This document shows, in pieces, positions 5,130-11,087 of a stretch of DNA of 11,087 nucleotides. The translations under genes were made by a program, and so were the position numbers. The notes beneath the pieces were generated by a model. The model was not told the DNA's origin, did not search any database, and saw nothing but the letters and a program-made list of their open reading frames with translations. This DNA is from JBBRMY01 sp038230595 (GTDB lineage Bacteria; Bacteroidota; Ignavibacteria; Tepidaquicellales; Tepidaquicellaceae): the NCBI GenBank assembly GCA_038230595.1, contig JBBRMY010000086.1:1-11087 (forward strand), written 5' to 3'. Every line of letters starts with the position of its first letter. Positions within the stretch are counted from its first letter, which is position 1.

Positions 5130-7154
5130 TTGAAATTTAAATTAGAGTCCCCATACGAACCGAAGGGCGATCAGCCAGAAGCTATTCGACAATTAACTCA
5201 GGGAGTAGAAGCCGGAATAAAGCATCAAACATTTCTTGGAGTAACAGGTTCAGGAAAAACATTTTCGGTTTCCAATGTGATAGAAAATATCGGCAAGCCT
5301 GTGCTTGTTATGTCCCATAACAAAACTCTTGCAGCGCAGTTATACGGAGAATTCAAAAAATTCTTTCCGAATAACAGAGTTGAATTTTTTATTTCCTACT
5401 ACGATTACTACCAGCCCGAAGCTTACATTCCATCTTCAGATACTTATATTCAGAAAGATCTTTCCATCAATGAAGAAATTGACAGGCTTCGCTTAAGAGC
5501 AACTGCTTCCATACTAGAAGGGCGAAAAGATGTTATAGTTATTTCTTCAGTCAGCTGCATATATGGCATCGGCGCACCGGATGAGTATGCAGAGCAGGTT
5601 GTAGTGTTAAGAGTTGGAGAAAAAATTTCACGGAAAGCGCTTCTTTCAAAACTTGTTAATATTCATTATGTAAGAAATGATATAGAATTTAAGAGAGGTA
5701 CATTTCGTGTAAGAGGTGATGTAGTGGAAGTAATAGCTGCGTATGAGGATGAGACAGGAATAAGAATAGAGCTATTCGATGATATGATAGAAAAGATATT
5801 TTACATAAACAGAACAGACGGAAGAATTATCGGAACGGATATCAGCGTGGTACTTTATCCGGCAAAGTATTTCGTTACCAATAAGGAAAAGATTGAAGTT
5901 GCTATCGATAATATTAGAGCAGAGCTTGAGAATCAGATAGAATATTTTAAATCGCAGGGAAAATATATAGAAGCGCAGAGAATTGAGCAGAGAACAAACT
6001 TTGATATTGAAATGATTCAGGAAGTGGGCTACTGCAATGGTATAGAAAATTATTCGAGGCATATGGATGGAAGACTTCCGGGTTCAAGACCTTCATGCCT
6101 TTTCGATTATTTTACAAAAGATTTTTTACTGATAGTTGATGAATCGCATGTTACTGTTCCGCAGATAGGCGGAATGTTCAACGGAGACAGAATGCGAAAG
6201 AAAACATTAGTTGAATACGGCTTCAGACTCCCATCTGCAATGGACAACCGACCTATGACTTTTGAAGAGTGGGAATCAATGGTGAAGCAGGCAATTTATG
6301 TAAGCGCTACTCCGGGAGATTATGAACTGGAAAAAAGCGAAGGTGTTGTTGTAGAGCAGATAATACGACCAACCGGATTACTTGATCCGGAAATACAGGT
6401 ACGACCGGTTAAAAACCAGATTGATGATCTTATAAATGAGATACGCACAAGGACTTTAAAAAAGGAACGGATACTTGTTACCACTCTTACAAAAAGAATG
6501 AGTGAAGACCTGACAGAATATCTTGCAAACCTTGATATAAAAATAAAATACATGCACTCTGAAATTGATGCGCTTGACCGTGTTGATATTCTGCGTTCAT
6601 TAAGACTTGGGGATTTTGATGTGCTTGTAGGAGTAAATCTTTTAAGAGAAGGACTTGATCTTCCGGAGGTTTCACTTGTTGCAATTCTTGATGCCGACAA
6701 AGAAGGATTTCTCAGATCAGAAAGATCTCTGATGCAGACAGCAGGAAGGACTGCAAGAAACTCAAACGGGCTTGTGATAATGTATGCAGATAAGATAACT
6801 GAGTCTATGGATAAGGTTATTAAAGAAACAGCACGAAGAAGAATAGTGCAGGAAGAATATAATACACAGCACGGAATTACTCCTACGACAGTTCTGAAAA
6901 CTTACGAAGAAATAATGTCTGCTACAATAGTTGCTGATAACAAAGCAAAGTACGATGCAAAAAAGAAAACAGATAAAGATGAAAAGAAATCTACGTTGAG
7001 AATAATCACAGATACAGGAGGAAAGAAAGTTAACAAAGAAGACCGAAGAGAATTAATAGACCAGTTAAGAAAAGAGATGGTGAATGCTGCGAAGGATCTT
7101 GAGTTTGAAAGAGCCGCAGAATTGAGAGATGAGATAAACAGGCTTGATGGTTAA
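5130..7154 (+). CDS. uvrB: Excinuclease ABC subunit B
   Basis: UvrB is the damage-verifying helicase-like subunit of nucleotide excision repair. It is loaded by UvrA and recruits UvrC for incision. At 674 residues it has normal length. Seen in order: Walker A GVTGSGKT (37-44), the aromatic beta-hairpin YYDYYQPEAYIP (90-101) that inserts between strands, the UvrA-interaction region (about 150-250), DESH Walker B (337-340), YVSATP (390-395), the helicase motif V/VI block GVNLLREGLDLPE to QTAGRTARN (501-544), and a C-terminal UVR domain that binds UvrC (641-672). The start is TTG at 5130: an in-frame TAA lies two codons upstream and MKFKLESPYEPKGDQPEAI is the expected N-terminus. It follows clpS by 104 bases and ends before a terminator facing a convergent gene. 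Confidence 0.97.
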   Translation: MKFKLESPYEPKGDQPEAIRQLTQGVEAGIKHQTFLGVTGSGKTFSVSNVIENIGKPVLVMSHNKTLAAQLYGEFKKFFPNNRVEFFISYYDYYQPEAYIPSSDTYIQKDLSINEEIDRLRLRATASILEGRKDVIVISSVSCIYGIGAPDEYAEQVVVLRVGEKISRKALLSKLVNIHYVRNDIEFKRGTFRVRGDVVEVIAAYEDETGIRIELFDDMIEKIFYINRTDGRIIGTDISVVLYPAKYFVTNKEKIEVAIDNIRAELENQIEYFKSQGKYIEAQRIEQRTNFDIEMIQEVGYCNGIENYSRHMDGRLPGSRPSCLFDYFTKDFLLIVDESHVTVPQIGGMFNGDRMRKKTLVEYGFRLPSAMDNRPMTFEEWESMVKQAIYVSATPGDYELEKSEGVVVEQIIRPTGLLDPEIQVRPVKNQIDDLINEIRTRTLKKERILVTTLTKRMSEDLTEYLANLDIKIKYMHSEIDALDRVDILRSLRLGDFDVLVGVNLLREGLDLPEVSLVAILDADKEGFLRSERSLMQTAGRTARNSNGLVIMYADKITESMDKVIKETARRRIVQEEYNTQHGITPTTVLKTYEEIMSATIVADNKAKYDAKKKTDKDEKKSTLRIITDTGGKKVNKEDRRELIDQLRKEMVNAAKDLEFERAAELRDEINRLDG

Positions 7155-7367
7155 GTAGAATCGAGAGCAAGATTTTATTTTGTTTTTAAATACATTACAA
7201 GGAGAAGAGTAAAAATCTAAAATCATTATTAACTTATTTAAACTGAATAAGGTAATAAGGTTTTTTTTGTGATTAAATTTTTTATTAAGGTTAAAAGCTA
7301 AACAAAATAAGGTCAGGTAAAAATTTTATAAAATTTATTATTTTTCGGGTCAATAAATATAAAATTA
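7155..7367. other. Gene-free AT-rich spacer after uvrB
   Basis: With the terminator and repeat that follow, this spacer makes a 326-base gap between convergent genes. I see no open frame of interest and no RNA gene, only A/T-rich sequence with runs of T (7261-7268) and several AATAAGGT-like words that do not form a regular array. Confidence 0.5.
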
Positions 7368-7404
7368 AAAACCCGTTCAGGTTTACCTGAACGGGTTTTT
7401 TTTA
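7368..7404. terminator. Bidirectional intrinsic terminator between uvrB and the large secreted gene
   Basis: CCCGTTCAGGT (7373-7383) pairs perfectly with ACCTGAACGGG (7386-7396), flanked by an A-run on the left and eight T on the right. Either strand therefore reads as a stem followed by U-tract. It lies 213 bases after the uvrB stop and about 77 bases beyond the stop of the convergent gene, so it can end both transcripts. Confidence 0.92.
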
Positions 7405-7436
7405 ATATTGGATCTATTCATTACGTGTTGAATAAC

Positions 7437-7480
7437 CACCCCCTGACCCCCTCCTTGAAAAGGGGGGGAACAGTGGGGAA
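7437..7480. repeat. C-run/G-run dispersed hairpin repeat at the 3' end of the secreted-protein gene
   Basis: CCCTCC-type sequence at 7447-7456 pairs with AAGGGGGGG (7460-7468) around a GAA loop. Outside it CCCCCTG (7439-7445) can pair with CAGTGGGG (7471-7478), with a bulge. It resembles the widespread bacterial intergenic element reading CCCCCCTAACCCCC..GGGGG. It ends directly at the first base of the TAA (7481-7483) of the minus-strand gene and would form a very stable hairpin just after that stop. Confidence 0.6.
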
Positions 7481-10400
7481 TTATTTAATAAGCATCATTC
7501 TTTTTGTTTCCTTAAAGTCAGCTGCTTCAAGTGTGTAGAAATAAACACCACTTGCAAAATTTGAAGCATTAAAGTCGATCGAATGATATCCGGCGGCTCT
7601 AACTTCGTTAACTAGTTTTGCAACTTCTCTTCCTGTTACATCAAAGATCTTCAATGTTACTAAGCTTTGCTTAGGAAGAGAGAAGTTGATCTTTGTAGTA
7701 GGATTAAAAGGATTCGGGTAATTTTGTGATAATGTATATTTATCCGGTGTCAGTGATATTGGATTTCCAACTCCTGTTGCAGTTCCTGAAGTTATATCAT
7801 CAATGTAAAGATTATTTCCAAATGCACTCTTTGCAACAAACCTTATCTGGTTAGTTCCGACAGGCATTGCATACAGCTTTGTAGCCCATTGACCTGCTGT
7901 AGGTGCAAGGAACTGAGCTGTTGCCGCAACTGTGGTCATAACAGGTGTATTGTTATAACCGGATGATAATGTCAAAGACTGATACATACCGATCAATCTT
8001 GTCCATGTAGTTCCTGCATTTGTAGAAGTTTCTATAATACAAGAGTCAATTGAAGTTGCATTATAGTATGCACAAGCCTCGTTAAACCTCAGGTAATTCA
8101 GAGTAGCAGTTACAGGAGGGAAAACATTACTTGTAAGAGTTTGCGGTCCTGTTGTAGCAGAAGCACTCCAGAAATTATAGAAAGCTGCTCCTGTTCCGAT
8201 TCCATATCCGCTCACACCTGCTGCTCTTGTCCAGTATTGAGTTGCTGCAGTTCCGATATTAAGTGCCCATTCAGCCGGCGGGAATGTTACGTTCTCAAAG
8301 TGCTCATTTAAAGGTAAGCTTCCAACTCTTCTAAGAGTCAGATTTCTTGTATCTGTTGAAGCTGTAGAATCAGTAGGACTTACGAAAGCATAAACTCTCC
8401 ACTGACCTACCAATGAATCTCCTCTTAATACTCCAAGAGTATTAAGCATTCCGTCTAGAGTAGAATTAACTATTGTCATTGTTGTATCAAATCCTGAACT
8501 ATTGGCAGGTATACTAAAAACTACAGGTCCTGCAAATACCGGACTATCAAACATCCATTTATAAGTTAAACCCGGTCCGGCTTTTCTCCATACAAAATCT
8601 ATATTAGAGTTATCGTTAGGAGCGGTTATTAGTGTTGTGTTATTTGCCGGTGAAACCAATGAGAAAGGAGAAACAGTAACCTGTGCTCTTCTAAATGTCA
8701 AAGCTCGAGGACCATTTGTAGATTTCAATGAATCCGGTCCAGGTGCGCCTGGTGCTTTAAATCCCCATACATCCCATGAACCTGCTAATGAATCTGTTGC
8801 AGATCCATTATTAGTGAATCCATTTGATGCTAAAATTGCATCCAGTGCACCTAATGTTGTTGTAATGGAATTTTGACCTGCAGCAATTGTTAATCTTCTT
8901 GCTGTAGCAGGATTTCCAAATATAAATTTATAGTTTGCTGTTATAGTTGCTGTATCCCATGTAATAGTTACAGGTGTAGATGATCCCGGAGCAGTTACAA
9001 TTCTTGTTCCTGCAGAAGGTGTTTGAAGATTAAATGGACTTAGTGCACTTAATTGGATCGTTGCTGAACCAACCCAGGTCTGGAATGTACCTGATTTATC
9101 ATCCATCCATGCGCCATAAACTTTTCCGCCGCCTGAAGTAATACCGATATAATCACCCATGGTGTTTACACCATTAAGCAACTTTGGTTTAAAGTTATGA
9201 TCAGCTAACTTTGTATCTGTCCATGTATTTCCGCCATCAAGTGATCTTGAAAGATAAACAGTACATGAATCACCTACTGATGGAAAATCTCTGTTATCAT
9301 AATAAATAACATTTAAGCCACCGGCTTCGTCAACTTTAACGCATGGGAAGTATTGAACCTTACCATTGCTTAAAGCATCCTGATTAACTCTGATCCCTGA
9401 AGACCATGTTGCACCACCGTCACTTGAACGGTTTAAAATAACATCTGCGTCAGAACCTGCAGGTGCTAAATTGATCTGATCTGTTACTACATAGATCCAT
9501 CCGTTTCTTGCTCCACCGGATTTATCAACATCTGCTCTTGGAAAACCATTTGTTCTGATTCCCCATCCATTGAATGATGCTGATCTGCTTCCGTTAACAT
9601 CAAAAGCATTTTCTGTTGCTGTAAAATTAAGTCCGCCATTTGTGGATTTTGACATTCCGACAAAATCTTCTGTAAATGGTGAAGAAGAAACACCGGCTGT
9701 CCAGAATACATAAACTTCGCCATTTGGACCGGTAACTACATCGTGTCCCTGTGCATTATGTCCTGCTGGAGTTGCATTAATTATTAACTGTGTTGACCAG
9801 CTAACTCCGCCATTTGTAGTTCTTGTAATTCTTCCGTTTGCAGGACTTGTTCCAAAGCTTGTCCATGCCATATATGAATTACCATAAAAAGGACTTGAAG
9901 GCTTGTTATCTGAATTAGCTAAATTTTTATCGCAGTTTGCATCTAAAACGATGTCAAATGTAGGGGACCATGTTACACCCTTATCAGTTGAAAAATTTCC
10001 TCCCATACCTTTTAAGCCACCAAAGTTAGTTGTAGATGTAAGGTGTGTGAAAAGGAATGTTCCGTTCTTATCTATTGTTGGTCCCGGATCTCCTCTTTGA
10101 TCAGCTGCGCTGACGCCAGGTCCTAAGATCGAATCATTACCATACCATGTAGTTCCACCATTAGTGGAAATATAAGCTCCGTCATTAATAGAAGAAGCAG
10201 GATTGGTTATAGTCTGACTTGCTACATAAAGGATCTGAGGATTGTTTGGATCCCTTGTCATGTAAATTTCGCATTGCTGGTTATTTGAAGGGTGCACTCT
10301 GACATTCGGATTGATTGCCAAAGGTCCGTTCGGTGTTTGTACGATTCTTGTTGTTTTGTTAGGGTTGATCAGATATCCGTTATCAACACTATTTGTCGGA

Positions 10401-10531
10401 GTAACATCCCCCGTTTTTTGCATAACTGTCTGCGGTAATCTATTCCATCTTGGGCTATCGTCGGGCGTCTGTCCTGTAAAATACATAAAACCGATAATAG
10501 TAATAGGAATAAGTAGAAGTAGCTTCTTCAC
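7481..10531 (-). CDS. Secreted Asp-box beta-propeller protein with T9SS sorting domain (GTG start)
   Basis: This 1016-residue protein has an N-terminal signal peptide (MKKLLLLIPITIIGFMYFTG). Six Asp-boxes (S/T-x-N/D-x-G-x-x-W/F) at residues 122-129, 181-188, 238-245, 296-303, 369-376 and 430-437 are spaced 57-73 residues apart, indicating a six-bladed sialidase-type propeller. Two related Ig-like domains follow (about 497-615 and 621-736), both opening SPFxLxxP and closing RxLTxRR. A jelly-roll 'choice-of-anchor' type domain (about 741-915) opens NEHFENVTFPPAEW, contains another Asp-box-like STNAGTTW and ends NNLYIDDI. The C-terminal 80 residues (LSQNYPNPFNPTTKINF to KRMMLIK) are a T9SS type A sorting domain, so the protein should be exported and attached to or released from the cell surface. 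Asp-boxes are structural, I see no sialidase arginine triad or FRIP motif, and no enzyme activity should be assumed. The GTG start is supported by AAAGGAG upstream. Confidence 0.92.
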   Translation of the reverse strand: MKKLLLLIPITIIGFMYFTGQTPDDSPRWNRLPQTVMQKTGDVTPTNSVDNGYLINPNKTTRIVQTPNGPLAINPNVRVHPSNNQQCEIYMTRDPNNPQILYVASQTITNPASSINDGAYISTNGGTTWYGNDSILGPGVSAADQRGDPGPTIDKNGTFLFTHLTSTTNFGGLKGMGGNFSTDKGVTWSPTFDIVLDANCDKNLANSDNKPSSPFYGNSYMAWTSFGTSPANGRITRTTNGGVSWSTQLIINATPAGHNAQGHDVVTGPNGEVYVFWTAGVSSSPFTEDFVGMSKSTNGGLNFTATENAFDVNGSRSASFNGWGIRTNGFPRADVDKSGGARNGWIYVVTDQINLAPAGSDADVILNRSSDGGATWSSGIRVNQDALSNGKVQYFPCVKVDEAGGLNVIYYDNRDFPSVGDSCTVYLSRSLDGGNTWTDTKLADHNFKPKLLNGVNTMGDYIGITSGGGKVYGAWMDDKSGTFQTWVGSATIQLSALSPFNLQTPSAGTRIVTAPGSSTPVTITWDTATITANYKFIFGNPATARRLTIAAGQNSITTTLGALDAILASNGFTNNGSATDSLAGSWDVWGFKAPGAPGPDSLKSTNGPRALTFRRAQVTVSPFSLVSPANNTTLITAPNDNSNIDFVWRKAGPGLTYKWMFDSPVFAGPVVFSIPANSSGFDTTMTIVNSTLDGMLNTLGVLRGDSLVGQWRVYAFVSPTDSTASTDTRNLTLRRVGSLPLNEHFENVTFPPAEWALNIGTAATQYWTRAAGVSGYGIGTGAAFYNFWSASATTGPQTLTSNVFPPVTATLNYLRFNEACAYYNATSIDSCIIETSTNAGTTWTRLIGMYQSLTLSSGYNNTPVMTTVAATAQFLAPTAGQWATKLYAMPVGTNQIRFVAKSAFGNNLYIDDITSGTATGVGNPISLTPDKYTLSQNYPNPFNPTTKINFSLPKQSLVTLKIFDVTGREVAKLVNEVRAAGYHSIDFNASNFASGVYFYTLEAADFKETKRMMLIK

Positions 10532-10537
10532 AAATTT

Positions 10538-10544
10538 CTCCTTT
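10538..10544 (-). promoter_or_regulatory. Strong Shine-Dalgarno deciding the GTG start of the secreted protein
   Basis: AAAGGAG reads on the minus strand six bases before the GTG at 10531-10529. It is the only strong Shine-Dalgarno I see at a gene start in this window. Together with the signal peptide beginning MKKLLLL it fixes the start. Confidence 0.75.
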
Positions 10545-10721
10545 AGGGTTAATTTAAAAATAGGTAAATGAAGTTAATTTAATTTGAGCGTAAATACAAC
10601 CAAATAGTGTGTCATTTTAGTGATAAATTGTAACAGGAAAGCTTTAAAGAAAGTGTATTCAGTTTGAGTTCTAAAATGCGTAACCAAAACCAAGGTCATA
10701 ATTCAACTCAGTTTTAGATAA

Positions 10722-10865
10722 TTTATAAAAACTATTTTTAAGGAATTCATTGAAGCAAATAAACCGGGCGGCAAGATCCGCTTCATAGTGTTTGATAAGA
10801 ATGACAAGCAAACTGATGATATGTTTGTAACGGGTCCAATAAATAGAAAAAAAATATTTTTATAA
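10722..10865 (+). other. Unassigned open frame, possible gene remnant
   Basis: A stop-to-stop frame of 47 codons ends in TAA at 10863-10865. It has no upstream ATG and only one internal ATG (10821). The middle reads like real protein: EFIEANKPGGKIRFIVF then DKNDKQTDDMFVTGPI. The codons over 10764-10784 (CCG GGC GGC AAG ATC CGC TTC) are richer in G and C at the third position than neighbouring genes. I do not recognise the family. It may be the decayed tail of a gene, perhaps acquired, or chance. Confidence 0.3.
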
Positions 10866-10900
10866 AAAGTCATTTTTCTTATTCACCATTCGAGGTAACC

Positions 10901-10928
10901 CGGGATTCCTGCTTTCACAGGAATGACA
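10901..10928. repeat. 28-bp dispersed hairpin repeat, copy 2
   Basis: ATTCCTG (10905-10911) pairs with CAGGAAT (10918-10924) around CTTTCA, followed by GACA. It matches copy 1 (1579-1606) at 24 of 28 positions. The stem pair C1585-G1600 of copy 1 is T10907-A10922 here, a compensatory change. It lies 11 bases beyond the stop of the partial T9SS gene, so it sits downstream of a minus-strand gene, as copy 1 does. Confidence 0.75.
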
Positions 10929-10939
10929 ATATTTTAATC

Positions 10940-11087
10940 TTATTTCACAAGCAGCATTTTCTTCGATTCAACAATTCTTCCCTCTGATTCCATCGTATAG
11001 AAATAAATTCCGCTTGAGAATGACGAAGCGTTCCACATGAACTCATATGTTCCTCCGGTAAGTTCTGAATTAACTAATTCAACTATC
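10940..11087 (-). CDS. C-terminal T9SS sorting domain of a second secreted protein (N-terminal part beyond window)
   Basis: I read 48 codons ending at TAA 10942-10940 and open to the right edge: IVELVNSELTGGTYEF, then WNASSFSSGIYFYTMES and a basic SKKMLLVK end. The NASSFSSGIYFYT core and the terminal K-x-M-L-L-V-K are the last strands of a type A T9SS C-terminal domain and parallel NASNFASGVYFYT..KRMMLIK of the 1016-residue protein. Only the sorting tail is in the window, so the cargo is unknown. The two genes run in the same direction but are separated by about 410 bases and are probably separate transcripts. Confidence 0.85.
   Translation of the reverse strand, partial: IVELVNSELTGGTYEFMWNASSFSSGIYFYTMESEGRIVESKKMLLVK

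Larger units (their letters stand above)
10545..10939. other. Intergenic region between two T9SS-cargo genes
   Basis: About 400 bases without an assignable gene. The part next to the large gene is AT-rich. TTACAA..CACTAT-like promoter words can be picked out on the minus strand but none is convincing. The region holds a 47-codon open frame (10722-10865) and the second copy of the 28-bp hairpin repeat, both listed separately. No RNA gene was recognised. Confidence 0.5.

Noticed and set aside
6320..6700. 126-codon open frame antisense to uvrB
   Set aside because: It lies wholly inside the well-conserved uvrB coding sequence, its translation is a serine/arginine/phenylalanine-rich low-complexity product typical of a shadow frame, and there is no independent start signal.
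7155..7367. AATAAGGT words after uvrB as a tandem repeat or small RNA
   Set aside because: The words are irregularly spaced, the stretch is simply AT-rich, and no stable fold or promoter-terminator pair could be identified.
7481..10531. Annotation of the large secreted protein as a sialidase
   Set aside because: Asp-boxes are structural and occur in many propellers; I could not find the FRIP motif, the arginine triad or the nucleophilic tyrosine context.
1579..10928. The hairpin repeats as CRISPR or integron-type units
   Set aside because: Only two copies exist more than 9 kb apart, with no regular spacers, no cas genes and no integrase.

Overview
The window looks like AT-rich chromosomal DNA from the Bacteroidota/Chlorobi/Ignavibacteria side of bacteria. 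The main evidence is a C-terminal type IX secretion (T9SS) sorting domain of the 'LSQNYPNPFNPTT' kind on a large secreted protein, and a second such tail running off the right edge. Codons mostly end in A or T. Most genes have no clear Shine-Dalgarno, and TTG and GTG starts are used. TGA serves as a true stop for at least two genes, so the standard bacterial code applies.

Left part (1-1530, all on the minus strand): a compact three-gene unit reading leftward. It encodes a multi-pass membrane protein, a small winged-helix regulator overlapping it by ATGA, and, 13 bases later, a membrane-anchored protein cut by the window edge. In front of it is a TTGACA-N17-TACTTT promoter whose -10 lies inside an operator of three alternating TACAAAGTA/TACTTTGTA half-sites. 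The regulator carries an in-frame TGA at codon 44, where its family normally has glycine. It is either a recent pseudogene, a sequencing error or a readthrough case.

Middle (1531-7154): a RidA/YjgF-family gene on the minus strand is divergent from a plus-strand series. That series is mazG (NTP pyrophosphohydrolase), a Nudix hydrolase starting with TTG directly after the mazG stop, a PBP4-type D-Ala-D-Ala carboxypeptidase, a ClpS-like adaptor and uvrB. MazG, Nudix and RidA all remove damaged or reactive metabolites, UvrB repairs DNA, ClpS serves protein quality control, and the carboxypeptidase edits peptidoglycan. The theme is housekeeping and damage control. The first three genes of the series are tightly packed. 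clpS and uvrB are separated by 64 and 104 bases and may have their own promoters. A perfect 9-bp inverted repeat sits just before uvrB.

Right part (7155-11087): an intrinsic terminator lies between convergent uvrB and a 1016-residue secreted protein. That protein has a signal peptide, a six-Asp-box beta-propeller, two tandem copies of an immunoglobulin-like domain, a jelly-roll-type domain and a T9SS tail. Upstream of it is a gene-free stretch of about 400 bases with an unexplained 47-codon open frame, then the C-terminal end of another T9SS cargo gene.

Three families of dispersed hairpin repeats are scattered between genes: a 28-bp element in two copies with a compensatory base-pair change, a GGACAGGTC palindrome, and a C-run/G-run element touching the stop of the large secreted gene. 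I saw no tRNA, rRNA, CRISPR array or insertion sequence. The best candidates for something undescribed are the left-hand membrane cassette with its interrupted regulator, the ClpS-like protein with an altered N-degron pocket, and the in-frame mazG-Nudix junction.
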